From Chlamydiae bacterium CG10_big_fil_rev_8_21_14_0_10_42_34 (lineage in GTDB: Bacteria; Chlamydiota; Chlamydiia; Chlamydiales; SM23-39): a stretch of 64,000 nucleotides of DNA. This document shows positions 50,515 through 59,138 of this stretch, one piece after another. The position numbers and the translations under genes are program-made. The DNA lies in the NCBI GenBank assembly GCA_002773795.1, contig PFAD01000018.1, positions 63,865 to 127,864 of the forward strand, read 5' to 3'. Within the stretch, counting starts at the first letter, position 1. Each line of letters opens with the position of its first letter. Under the pieces are notes generated by a model. The model did no database searches. It saw only the letters and a list, made by a program, of their open reading frames with translations, and had not been told where the DNA came from.

Positions 50515-51354
50515 ATGAAAAAGCTGATCACACTTCTTTTCTTAATCGCGCTCAGCATATCGACTGCAAAAGGGCTCCACTTTCTAAAAGATGGCTTCAG
50601 CGTCCGTCGGATCCATAGCTTAAATATCTACACCCAAGAGAATTGGAATTCTGAAATTGAAAAAATTCTAGCTCAACCATTTCGCTATGTAGGACGAGGC
50701 AGACAGTGCTTTGCCTTTGAAAGTCATGATCAAAAATATGTCCTTAAATTACCAAGAACAGACATTTACAAAACTCCCCTTTGGGTCCGCTCTCTACCTC
50801 TAAAAAAAACCCGCAGAGCGCTTGAAAAAAGGCACAATGATAAAAAACAGTTCTTCCTAAAGAGCTTGGCAATTGCAAGAGATGAACTCAAAGATCAAAC
50901 GGGATTAATCACGGTCCATTTGGGACAAAGTCCATCAAGAGAAAAGCTCACCCTCATAGACCAACTCAACTGCAAACACACCCTCATTCTTGGGAAAACA
51001 TCGTTTATCCTTCAGAAAAAATGGCCTCTTTTGATGCAAAGTTTTTCTCAAGCGCTAGAAAACAACGAAATAGATCAGGCAAAAAAAATTCTCGACGCAC
51101 TCACAGATGCAATCATCGCAAGATCTGAAAAAGGGATCTTCAACAAAGATCCCTCCTTTTTAAGAAATTATGGGTTTGATGGAGAAAAAGCCTACTCTAT
51201 TGACATTGGGACCTTTTGCAAAAAAGAAGAACTAGACCCTTTGCAAGCCCCCCAAAAATCAATCGATTACTCAACGGGGCCCATTCGAGACTGGCTTGCA
51301 AAAACAAGCCCTGAGATGCTCTCATATCTAAACGAAAAGCTCGCATCGAGATAG
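50515..51354 (+). CDS. Exported protein with kinase-like fold features
   Basis: 279 aa from ATG 50515 (50503 also possible). Signal peptide MKKLITLLFLIALSISTAKG. The mature protein begins with a kinase-like pattern: glycine-rich FRYVGRGRQCFAFES, strand VLKLPR with a candidate ATP-lysine, and near the C-terminus FNKDPSFLRNYGF plus YSIDIGTF, resembling the catalytic-loop and D-x-G metal positions of aminoglycoside-phosphotransferase-like kinases. A classical HRD motif is missing, and a kinase in the periplasm would lack ATP, so it may be a pseudokinase or be secreted into the host. Function unknown. Confidence 0.65.
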   Translation: MKKLITLLFLIALSISTAKGLHFLKDGFSVRRIHSLNIYTQENWNSEIEKILAQPFRYVGRGRQCFAFESHDQKYVLKLPRTDIYKTPLWVRSLPLKKTRRALEKRHNDKKQFFLKSLAIARDELKDQTGLITVHLGQSPSREKLTLIDQLNCKHTLILGKTSFILQKKWPLLMQSFSQALENNEIDQAKKILDALTDAIIARSEKGIFNKDPSFLRNYGFDGEKAYSIDIGTFCKKEELDPLQAPQKSIDYSTGPIRDWLAKTSPEMLSYLNEKLASR

Positions 51355-51478
51355 ACTTAAAATCTACTGCGATCCTTAAAAAGCGTCACAACTTTTTCAG
51401 TTAAAAATTAAAGAAATACCTATAGACTTTTCCTTTTCTTTGCTACCTTTACAAAAGGTTTTCAGACGGACTGTATTT

Positions 51479-52144
51479 ATGAAAAACACCCTAAAATGGC
51501 TTATGAAAATCTATTTAGTAGTTCCGCTAACTCTATTTGGACAGATCAACTCCAATGGGGACTACCAACTTTGGCAGTGGGATTTTCTTAAATACCAAAT
51601 AACTGACGAATGGACTCTTTTTACAACGCTTAATGCCCGTTGGGGCAATCAAATCTCTCAGCTATTTTACGGCTATATACAACCTCAAATTGTTTACTCT
51701 CCCCAAAAATGGGTAGCGATTGCTCCAGGATACCGACAAGCCGCAAGAAGAACCCCTCTTACTTCATCACACTGGATCCCTGAATACATCCCCCTTGCAG
51801 ATATCACATTTTATGCAAAGCCTGGCAAGTGGGAAATCCATAACCGCAATAGAGTTGAGTACACGATCTCTGAAATTACCGATTTCCCTTGGCTTTTTCG
51901 GACGCGCCTTCGCTTTTATCTTCCCGTCCACTGGACTTCTCTTAAAATCCGCCCCTTTTTCGACAACGAAATTTTTTGGAGACAAGCAGCAGGGATCAAC
52001 GAAGACCGATTGTCTGCCGGATTTAAAATGATCTTTTCAGACAATTGGGGATCAGATATTTATTACATGGCCCGTTTCCATGCAGCGGAACCCCACTGGG
52101 TTTACCAAAATGTATTTAATTTTACGATTAACATGAAATATTGA
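51479..52144 (+). CDS. Outer-membrane beta-barrel protein, DUF2490 family
   Basis: 221 aa from ATG 51479. Signal peptide ends near LTLFGQ. The mature protein is a set of aromatic amphipathic strands with the DUF2490 pattern: DYQLWQWDFLKY, FTTLNARWGNQISQLFYGYIQPQIVY, WIPEYIPLADITF, WEIHNRNRVEYTI, RTRLRFYLPVH, KIRPFFDNEIFW and a terminal strand ending NFTINMKY. These are presumed outer-membrane barrels of unknown function. The gene stop is overlapped by the start region of the glycosyltransferase, and a locus for glycan synthesis follows, so a role in envelope biogenesis is likely but unproven. Confidence 0.85.
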   Translation: MKNTLKWLMKIYLVVPLTLFGQINSNGDYQLWQWDFLKYQITDEWTLFTTLNARWGNQISQLFYGYIQPQIVYSPQKWVAIAPGYRQAARRTPLTSSHWIPEYIPLADITFYAKPGKWEIHNRNRVEYTISEITDFPWLFRTRLRFYLPVHWTSLKIRPFFDNEIFWRQAAGINEDRLSAGFKMIFSDNWGSDIYYMARFHAAEPHWVYQNVFNFTINMKY

Positions 52145-52850
52145 GGTTCCTATCCCCACAGTAATCGGACTTATCCCTTGCTACAATGTAGAAAGATACT
52201 GCTGCAATGTAATTAAACAGACCCTTAAGTGCGTTTCTAAGCTGATTTTAATCGATGATGGCTCTACAGATGGAACTGGTAAGATTTTAAAAAACTTTGC
52301 TCATCAATTTCCCGATCAAGTTCACTTGATTGTTTTCCCTAAAAACAAAGGGAAAGGAACAGCTTTACTTCACGGCATCGAATATGCGGTAAATAACCTG
52401 GAATTTCAAACCTTAGTCACCCTCGATTCAGATGGGCAACATAACCCGTCAGAAATTCAAAAGATTACAGCATGTATTGACCAAGGAGCCCAACTTGTGA
52501 TTGGAACTCGCAATTTTGAAAAAATGCCCCTGCGAAGCCGATTTGCCAATACACTCATCTCATTTCTTCTAAAACGCCTCTACCCAAAGGCCCCCTTAGA
52601 CAACCAATCGGGGTTCCGAGGAATCAGTCATAGTCTCGCAAAAAAAATTGCAAAAAATGTAACAGGATCGCGCTATGAAATGGAGTTCCGATGCATCCTT
52701 TTGGCCCTAAGAGATGGGGATCTAATCATTCAATGCCCCATAGAGACAATCTACATAGACCAAAATAGATCATCACACTTTTCAAAAATCAAAGATTCAT
52801 ACCGAATCCTTTCTGTTTTATTCCATCACTGGAGGAAAAAGCTTATATGA
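52141..52850 (+). CDS. Glycosyltransferase family 2 (dolichol-phosphate-mannose-synthase-like), start disrupted
   Basis: About 236 aa. GT-A motifs are clear: PTVIGLIPCYNVERYCCNVI, LILIDDGSTDGTGKIL, KNKGKGTALLHGIEYA, VTLDSDGQHNPSEI (DXD), NQSGFRGIS and RYEMEFRCILLA. The frame that encodes them has no ATG/GTG/TTG before the N-terminal motif; the first is a TTG at 52326, too late. A TTG at 52141 overlaps the upstream stop as TTGA, like many junctions here, but is one frame off. Adding one C to the CCCC at 52154-52157 would restore a start reading M-R-F-L-S-P-T-V-I. Frameshift, sequencing error or an ATT start (52140) are the options. The stop overlaps the next gene (ATGA). Confidence 0.75.
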
Positions 52851-54142
52851 AATCACTTTTTTTAGAACTAAACGAATTTAATTTTGATCTGCTTAAAGAA
52901 GCTGGCAATGAATTAGACCTAAAAAATCTAAAACGCCTCTGTTCATTTTATAAAAGCGACACATGGACAGAAGATACTTATGAAAGCGACTATTTGGATC
53001 CTTGGGTTCAGTGGGTCTCTGTTCACACGGGACTCCCCTCCTCTCAACATAAAGTTAAACACCTCGGAGATGTAACCAATCTCCAAACTGAACAGCTCTG
53101 GGAAAAGCTATCAGAGTGTGGGGTTTCCAGCGGGATTTGGTGCGCTATGAACGCAACGCGTGGCAAAGCAGACCAGTGCCTATTTTTCCTACCTGATCTT
53201 TGGACCGCATCAGAAAGAGCTTACCCAGAAGAACTGAATGTCCTTCTAGACCCACTTCGCGCAACATCAAAAAATTACACAAGTAAGCGCAAGCTTGAAT
53301 ACCTAAAGGATGCGAGAAAGTTTTTGACTCTATTTAAGAAAAATGGACTTTTAGGAAGTTTTATAAAAAAAACGGTTAAGGTAATTTTAGATGCTATACG
53401 GTTTCGATTTAAGCCTTTTGTCTTCATCTCCTTTACTGACGATCTTTCTGCAAACCTTTTTCTGAAGTATAAAAAGCGCTATAACCCAGATTTTTCAATC
53501 CTATTTCTCAACTGCCTAGCCCACTTACAGCACCACCAATGGAAAAACCGGAAAATTAAGAAAAGTGATCCACTAGCTCACGGATTTCGGACAATTGATC
53601 GTATTTTGGGAATGCTTTTTGATCAATTGGGCCCCAATGATCTAATCATCGTCACAAATGCATTTTCCCAAAAAAACACAAGTGATGAAAAACCTTGGAT
53701 CCTCTATCGACAAATCGATCAGAAAAAATTCTTAGAGGCAATGGGTCTTCACCATGTATCGGTTGAATCGCATATGACGCACGATGCCCACCTCACCTTC
53801 CCAAGCGCTGAACTGGCAGAGAAGGGACAAATACTCCTTGAAGGCATCCGCATTCAAGGAGACCCACTTTTCCTCGTTGAAGCCTACCCAGATGAGCCGA
53901 CAAAACTTTTCTATCGGATTCAATTTACCGATGAATTGCGTCATGACGCTTATTTTGTCTCACAAGGCAAAAGTTTTTCTTTCTTTGATCTTTTTACAGC
54001 GATTGTCAAGAGAACAGGACGCCATACTCAAGGAGGGACACTTCTCTGCAACCAGGAAAAATTTCCTCCAAAATTAGCCAATCATGAAATATCCAGTATC
54101 ATCTTGGATTTATATCCTCTTTCGGAGATACAAAAAGTATGA
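52847..54142 (+). CDS. Alkaline-phosphatase-superfamily-like protein
   Basis: 431 aa, no signal peptide. The N-terminus (LFLELNEFNFDLL) and the segment DPWVQWVSVHTGLPSSQHKVKHLGD resemble the metal-binding start and nucleophile region of type I phosphodiesterase/alkaline phosphatase-fold proteins found beside glycosyltransferases. DLIIVTNAFSQKN and a late VESHMTHDAHLTFPS may supply further metal ligands. Some usual Asp/His ligands are not obvious, so catalysis is uncertain. Joined by ATGA overlaps to the glycosyltransferase upstream and the Hpt gene downstream. A role in modifying or transferring a phospho-substituent in glycan synthesis is possible. Confidence 0.6.
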   Translation: MKSLFLELNEFNFDLLKEAGNELDLKNLKRLCSFYKSDTWTEDTYESDYLDPWVQWVSVHTGLPSSQHKVKHLGDVTNLQTEQLWEKLSECGVSSGIWCAMNATRGKADQCLFFLPDLWTASERAYPEELNVLLDPLRATSKNYTSKRKLEYLKDARKFLTLFKKNGLLGSFIKKTVKVILDAIRFRFKPFVFISFTDDLSANLFLKYKKRYNPDFSILFLNCLAHLQHHQWKNRKIKKSDPLAHGFRTIDRILGMLFDQLGPNDLIIVTNAFSQKNTSDEKPWILYRQIDQKKFLEAMGLHHVSVESHMTHDAHLTFPSAELAEKGQILLEGIRIQGDPLFLVEAYPDEPTKLFYRIQFTDELRHDAYFVSQGKSFSFFDLFTAIVKRTGRHTQGGTLLCNQEKFPPKLANHEISSIILDLYPLSEIQKV

Positions 54143-54489
54143 CAGACGAAAGTAACAACGGACTTCCTCCTGAGATTTTTCAAGAGCTCTTAAAAAAATA
54201 TAAAGAGTCTCTCCCCGAGCGAATGAATGGATTTAATCATGCCATCCAACTACTAAAAAAAAATCCCTCGAAGGAAAACCTTACTCAGGTGAGATTTTTT
54301 GTTCATAAATTTGCAGGAAATGCGGGAACTTATGGATATCAAACGGTGACTGATCTTTGTAAATCATGGGATGCTAAACTCAGTGAAATGATGAATCAAT
54401 TTCCAAACTGCAAACTCGATGAGTCCCTTTTTAATGAACTCGATGCCCTATTTAAAAAAATTCAGGAGCAATTTTCTCATGGGAAATAA
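54139..54489 (+). CDS. Histidine phosphotransfer (Hpt) protein
   Basis: 116 aa, a single four-helix Hpt domain. The phospho-acceptor is His56 in VRFFVHKFAGNAGTYGY, matching the HxLxGxxxxxG pattern. It passes phosphate between receiver domains in multistep relays. The ATG overlaps the upstream stop (ATGA), and its 3' end overlaps the receiver gene by 11 bases. The likely source of phosphate is the histidine kinase at the far end of the cluster (60.9-63.4 kb) through the receiver at 60.5 kb; this wiring is inference. Confidence 0.88.
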   Translation: MTDESNNGLPPEIFQELLKKYKESLPERMNGFNHAIQLLKKNPSKENLTQVRFFVHKFAGNAGTYGYQTVTDLCKSWDAKLSEMMNQFPNCKLDESLFNELDALFKKIQEQFSHGK

Positions 54490-54859
54490 AATACTAGCAG
54501 TTGATGATGATCAAGACCTTTTACACTTAATCGCAACAACTCTTAAGTCTCAAAATTTTGAAGTTGAAACAATAGCAAATGGAAGAGAAGCCATTGCATA
54601 CCTGTCTGACCAAGCAAATGCAGAGAAAATTGGCCTGCTCATCCTAGATAGAATGCTTCCAGATATGGATGGTCTTGATATCCTTAAGTTTGTTTTAGAA
54701 AAATATCCAAATAAAATCGCCGTTCTTATCCTATCAGCGCTTTCATCAGAAAAAGATACTTTAGAAGGGTTAAAGCGCGGCGCAGTTGACTATATGACAA
54801 AACCATTTAGCATCAATGTGCTTTTGCAAAAAGCAAAACAACTAATTAATAAAACATGA
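54479..54859 (+). CDS. Single-domain response regulator
   Basis: 126 aa from ATG 54479; the frame opens earlier inside the Hpt gene. CheY-like receiver: acidic pocket VDDDQD (Asp9-11), phosphorylated Asp57 in LLILDRMLPDMDG, Ser86 at the switch position and Lys108 in YMTKPF. There is no output domain, so it signals by protein contact. The HEAT-repeat membrane protein encoded next (ATGA overlap) is a plausible partner, possibly acting on the glycosyltransferase after that. Confidence 0.95.
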   Translation: MGNKILAVDDDQDLLHLIATTLKSQNFEVETIANGREAIAYLSDQANAEKIGLLILDRMLPDMDGLDILKFVLEKYPNKIAVLILSALSSEKDTLEGLKRGAVDYMTKPFSINVLLQKAKQLINKT

Positions 54860-55875
54860 CCTATTTACCCCTACTCATTAACTTCTTAGCGGCAGAGGTG
54901 TCAATTCTTCTTTTTCTTATAATTGTAATTTTAATCCACCGTCTAATTCTTTATTTCAAGGTTAAATTCTCAAGAAAAAGAAATGCAATCCTGTCTCAGT
55001 TTTTTCTAAATCTGTTAGAAAAAAATACTCCTTTTGATATCAACAACTATCCCGGAAAAAAAAGTTGGAAAAAACTCACTTTAGAGATTTTTGAGGCCTT
55101 TGATCGACGCTTAAAAGGAGATGAGTGGGTATCCCTCAAAAACAAAGCCTGCGAGGTGCTACTGCTAGATACAGCGCGTAAATGGGCTAAAAGCATTTTC
55201 TGGCTTAAACGCAATTTTGCAGCCCGTGTATTTGCCATCTACTGTCTCCCAATTGATGAACCTTTAATTTTAAAGCTCATGGATGATCATAAGTTTTTAA
55301 TTCGAAGTCCCGCTTCCCTTGCTGCAATCCACCTAGAAAGTTCTCATGGAGTTGAGAAAATCTTACATGCAATTAGCGATGAGTATGGATTTGCCCAGTT
55401 TTTTTATCGGGATGCTCTTCTTTCAGGCTCTACAAAAGTGCTTGAAATCATGACACAACTGGCCACGAATCCTATACTTCACAAAACAATTTTAGATATT
55501 TTGGGGTCAAAGTCATGGGGGAAAACAATTTTGTTTCTTAAAAATGATCTTATATCTTCAGACCCAGAGATCCATTATTTAGCTTTAAGAGCGTTAATTC
55601 GAAACCTTTTGCCCGATAGTTACCCCTATTTTCATGCTGCTGCCACCAATGAAAATCCCAAAATTCGAGCTGTTGGAATTGAAGGTCTTTCTCTATTTCT
55701 TGGAGAAAATCCGTGGGAAGTTTTGGAAAAAGCGCTGCAAGATCCTGTTTGGGCCGTTCGCGTTGAAGCTGGGAAAACGCTCAAATCTGGCGGGGAAAAA
55801 GGGTTAGAGATCCTTAAAAGGCAAGAAAATCCCATAGCAAAAGAAGCAGCAAATTACGCATTGGTTTTCGGATGA
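54856..55875 (+). CDS. Membrane-anchored HEAT-repeat protein
   Basis: 339 aa. One N-terminal membrane helix (about 8-35, LAAEVSILLFLIIVILIHRLI) and a cytoplasmic alpha-solenoid. The clearest HEAT repeats are at about 235-335: DPEIHYLALRALIRNLLPD, NPKIRAVGIEGLSLFLG, DPVWAVRVEAGKTLKSGG and NPIAKEAANYAL. Such scaffolds mediate protein contacts. It lies between the receiver and the processive-type glycosyltransferase, overlapped at both ends by ATGA junctions. I infer a link between signalling and the synthase. Confidence 0.85.
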   Translation: MTYLPLLINFLAAEVSILLFLIIVILIHRLILYFKVKFSRKRNAILSQFFLNLLEKNTPFDINNYPGKKSWKKLTLEIFEAFDRRLKGDEWVSLKNKACEVLLLDTARKWAKSIFWLKRNFAARVFAIYCLPIDEPLILKLMDDHKFLIRSPASLAAIHLESSHGVEKILHAISDEYGFAQFFYRDALLSGSTKVLEIMTQLATNPILHKTILDILGSKSWGKTILFLKNDLISSDPEIHYLALRALIRNLLPDSYPYFHAAATNENPKIRAVGIEGLSLFLGENPWEVLEKALQDPVWAVRVEAGKTLKSGGEKGLEILKRQENPIAKEAANYALVFG

Positions 55876-57299
55876 CCTTTCAAGAATTTTTACCCTGGAT
55901 TGACTTTGGATTTCTCGCTTATTTCTCATTTATCAATCTGTTTTATACTTTTTTCCTCCTTCTCGGCGCTTTTAAAATTTTTAAGCGCATCAAAGAGGTA
56001 AAAGAAGAAGACACCTCTGCAATACTTAGCTCTAACTCGCTCCCTTCAATCCTGTTTGTCATGCCTATGTACAATGAAGCTGAAAATATTGTTTCCAATA
56101 TTTTCAACCTCCTCTCCATTTCATATCGTTATAAACAAATCATCGCTGTAAACGACGGATCAACAGATAATACGTATGAGCTTTTACAAAAAGCATTTGA
56201 CCTCATAGAAATCCCAAAATACTACGTTGATGAGCTTCCCACGCAAAAAATCAAAGCTGTTTATCGAAGTAAATCTTATCCAGAAGTGATCGTTATTGAT
56301 AAAGAACGAGGAGGTAAGTTTGATGCTATCAACTCTGCTGTAAATGCGGCTCACAATCCATTTTTTGTCGTCCTTGATGCAGACACATTTCTCGATAGCA
56401 AGGGCTTTGAAGCATTGATTCGTCCGATTTTGACAACGCCTCAAACGATTGCTGTAGGAGCTACCGTAAGGATTCTTAATGGATGCACAATTGAATTTAA
56501 CCGGATTTCAACAACTGCTTTTCCTAAAGACTTTCTGCCTGCAGTACAAAGCTTAGAGTACTTAAGAGCGTTTTTACTTAGGCAAGGATTTGATGCAATC
56601 AATGGAAATTTCATCGTTTCAGGGGCATTTTCTATTTTTCCTCGCGATCTCATCGTCCAAGTAGGAGGATTTGCCCCAACAGTTGGCGAAGATGTAGAAA
56701 TTATTACGCGCCTTCATCGGATTATGAGGAAATCTAAAACCCCATATAAAATTAAATACTTGCCAGATCCAGTCGCTTGGACAGTAGCTCCTGGCCATAT
56801 AAAAGGGCTCAGCAAACAAAGAATCAACTGGCATTTTGGCCTTTTACAAACAATTTGGTTTCATAAAACCATCTGCTTTAATCCAAAATATACTGGCCTA
56901 GGGCTATTTGGATTCCCTTTTTGGCTGTTTGGAGAGGCCTTAGAGCCTTGTATCGAAACACTAGCTTGGATCTATGTATTCATCGCTTGGGGATTGGGCG
57001 TTTTAAATGTTCCCTTTTTCTTAATGTTCCTTGCAGTCAGCTTTGGTTATACAGCACTTTACACATTTTTCAGTCTCGCTATCGAAGAATTTGGGTTTAG
57101 AAAGTACCCATCACTAAGAAACTTAATCATGCTAGTCACCTCAAATTTGCTAGAAAACATTGGTTATCGTCAGATTACTGTCTACTGGCGGCTTAGAAGC
57201 TTTTGTCGCTTCTTTGCAAAGTTTAAGGAGACGAGGAAAACCTCTCGCTATATTAACGATCTTGTTGAACAAGCGCTTTTAAAATTGCCAAAGAAATGA
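55872..57299 (+). CDS. Membrane glycosyltransferase family 2, processive-synthase type
   Basis: 475 aa. N-terminal membrane helix (about 12-35), cytoplasmic GT-A domain, then hydrophobic C-terminal segments (about 335-420). Processive-type signatures: VMPMYNEAENI, VNDGSTDNTY, RGGKFDAINSAV, Asp-Ala-Asp at 169-171, GED at 272-274 and QRINW at 316-320, the Q-x-x-R-W-type motif in slightly altered form. The architecture is that of PgaC/IcaA and cellulose-synthase-like enzymes that polymerise and extrude a beta-glycan. The polymer is unknown. The end overlaps the convergent TPR-barrel gene by 21 bases. Confidence 0.9.
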   Translation: MTFQEFLPWIDFGFLAYFSFINLFYTFFLLLGAFKIFKRIKEVKEEDTSAILSSNSLPSILFVMPMYNEAENIVSNIFNLLSISYRYKQIIAVNDGSTDNTYELLQKAFDLIEIPKYYVDELPTQKIKAVYRSKSYPEVIVIDKERGGKFDAINSAVNAAHNPFFVVLDADTFLDSKGFEALIRPILTTPQTIAVGATVRILNGCTIEFNRISTTAFPKDFLPAVQSLEYLRAFLLRQGFDAINGNFIVSGAFSIFPRDLIVQVGGFAPTVGEDVEIITRLHRIMRKSKTPYKIKYLPDPVAWTVAPGHIKGLSKQRINWHFGLLQTIWFHKTICFNPKYTGLGLFGFPFWLFGEALEPCIETLAWIYVFIAWGLGVLNVPFFLMFLAVSFGYTALYTFFSLAIEEFGFRKYPSLRNLIMLVTSNLLENIGYRQITVYWRLRSFCRFFAKFKETRKTSRYINDLVEQALLKLPKK

Positions 57300-59138
57300 T
57301 CCCGTAACGTGCCAGTCGCGGTAGGGTAGTGACTCATAAAAGTAGCCTCCCTCAACTATTAATCTCATTGTGTCGCGATAGCGGGCTGTAAGAGATGATG
57401 AAAACCAGTTGGCGAATAAATACTGTCTCGGGGCTACGAAAATAAAATTTCCGATTGGTTGAAAAAGATTATATGTTGTTTTCCAGCGATGGTAATAAGA
57501 ATTTTCCCAAGTAATGCACGATGAAAGGGGGATTTTAACTCTACATCCTATGGTGTTTTTCAGCTGCTGTTTGAACGAGTAGTAATTCTGTGATAATTGA
57601 TCAAAGTGGCCGTGCTCAAATTCATAGAGTGCGGTTACATACTCGCTCAGGAAAGGGACTCCACAGCGCGCTATTGCTTTTTCCGTATTTTCCCAATTTT
57701 TTAAATTATCGCGGATAAAAATATGGCTCACCCAAGCTTCCACTTCAGGCTTTAACGTTACATCGAGGCGATACCCATAGCCGCCTGTTAGATAATCTGT
57801 TCTCAAAAGACGTGATGTAAAGTTAGAAAAATCCTTAATCACAAATGATTCTGTGTGGGCATCGACAGCAAAGAGTTGCCGCTCGCTATTATAAAGCAAT
57901 CCTGTACCTGGCTCAAAACGATCTGTTTTCTTAAATGGATAACCGACATCTTGCCAGCCCCAAGCCTCAAAAGCTCTTGCAGATACATTCCAGCGCCAAT
58001 TTTTAGCAAAAAAGAAACTGGAGGTTACCTCCCCTCCCGTCAAATACATCGAGTAGTTAACCCCAATCGGTGGATAGATATCATTTTCTCTTTGGTGATA
58101 ATAGATCTGCTTTAAATCAAGTCTCCAACGATTAGTCACCGGCACCAAAATATGGACAGCATTTAGAAAGTAATAATCTTTGACAACAGGGGCTAAAAGG
58201 CTTGGGTCATCTTCTTTTGCATCTGAGTAAAGCGTCTCGATGTAAAGAGCGCACCTTGTATGAGATTTCACATCAAAAAGCTCCGCCCAATAGTTATCGT
58301 CCGCAGGGTCATCGTCGACAAGCCACTGAAATTCTGTTTGAGCTGCAAAATAGTCCAGCTCTGCAACATGAAGACGCGCTTTTTCCCTCCGAGCCTCTTT
58401 ATGATTAGGGTTCTCTGCTAAAATTTCTTGAAAATGTCTTTTTGCGTCACTGTTTTTCCCTTGCCTCTTATAAACTAAAGCAAGTCCCATTTTAGCATCT
58501 TGGTTTTCCGGAAAACGCGAAAAGATCTCTTCAGCATCCCCAAAGTGCTCTTTCCAAAGGTAAATATATCCAAGCTGAACCTCTGCATCGCTATATTGCG
58601 GAGCAAGCTCCAAGCACTGCTTTAAAACTTTTTCAGCCTCATCCCATCTCTTTGTTCGGGCAAGGGCCCTGCCGAGATAAAATAGAGTGTCGGCATTTGA
58701 AGGCTCGCAATCATTGATGATGGTATAGATCTGCACCACCTCTTCTTGTTTTTTCTCATCTTGCGCCCACTGAGCCCCTATTTCTCGAAGCCCCTCTACC
58801 GTGTTCGCATCGCAAGGCCTTTGCTTTTCAGCCTGTAAAAAATAAGAGTAAGCAAAACCAAAATTGCCCTCCCACAAAAATAAAAAACCAAGCTGAATCT
58901 TACTTTGCGCTAGCAGAGGATCTAAGTGGATCGCTTTTTCTAAGCTCTTCTTTGCCCCTTCGCGATCTCCCTCTTCAATTTGGACAAGCGCCCATTCATA
59001 CCATTGGTCTGCTGTTTGGGGATCTGGATACTCTGCAAAGACTTGTTCGCTCTCAGGTGGGCGAACAATGGGAGAGGAGATCGCAAAAGCGCAGCATGCA
59101 AGAGATAAAAATAGAGCCAGGCTACTCTTGTGTTTCAT
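57279..59138 (-). CDS. Exported TPR protein with C-terminal outer-membrane barrel (YaiO/PgaA-like architecture)
   Basis: 619 aa. Signal peptide (LALFLSLACCAFAIS), then TPR repeats (about 38-290: DQWYEWALVQIEEGDREGAKKSLEKAI, ADTLFYLGRALARTKRWDEAEKVLKQCL and others), then a barrel-like region (about 300-619) of aromatic strands ending WHVTGSFLWQF with terminal Phe. A periplasmic TPR domain followed by an outer-membrane barrel is the plan of exopolysaccharide exporters such as PgaA and of YaiO-type proteins. It faces the synthase gene convergently. Together they would make an inner-membrane polymerase and outer-membrane exit, an inference from architecture. It overlaps the CHASE-PAS gene by 17 bases. 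Confidence 0.85.
   Translation of the reverse strand: MKHKSSLALFLSLACCAFAISSPIVRPPESEQVFAEYPDPQTADQWYEWALVQIEEGDREGAKKSLEKAIHLDPLLAQSKIQLGFLFLWEGNFGFAYSYFLQAEKQRPCDANTVEGLREIGAQWAQDEKKQEEVVQIYTIINDCEPSNADTLFYLGRALARTKRWDEAEKVLKQCLELAPQYSDAEVQLGYIYLWKEHFGDAEEIFSRFPENQDAKMGLALVYKRQGKNSDAKRHFQEILAENPNHKEARREKARLHVAELDYFAAQTEFQWLVDDDPADDNYWAELFDVKSHTRCALYIETLYSDAKEDDPSLLAPVVKDYYFLNAVHILVPVTNRWRLDLKQIYYHQRENDIYPPIGVNYSMYLTGGEVTSSFFFAKNWRWNVSARAFEAWGWQDVGYPFKKTDRFEPGTGLLYNSERQLFAVDAHTESFVIKDFSNFTSRLLRTDYLTGGYGYRLDVTLKPEVEAWVSHIFIRDNLKNWENTEKAIARCGVPFLSEYVTALYEFEHGHFDQLSQNYYSFKQQLKNTIGCRVKIPLSSCITWENSYYHRWKTTYNLFQPIGNFIFVAPRQYLFANWFSSSLTARYRDTMRLIVEGGYFYESLPYRDWHVTGSFLWQF

Noticed and set aside
52326-52850. 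Short glycosyltransferase starting at TTG 52326
   Set aside because: It would lack the nucleotide-binding motifs (PTVIGLIPCYN, DDGSTDGT) that are plainly encoded just upstream in the same frame.
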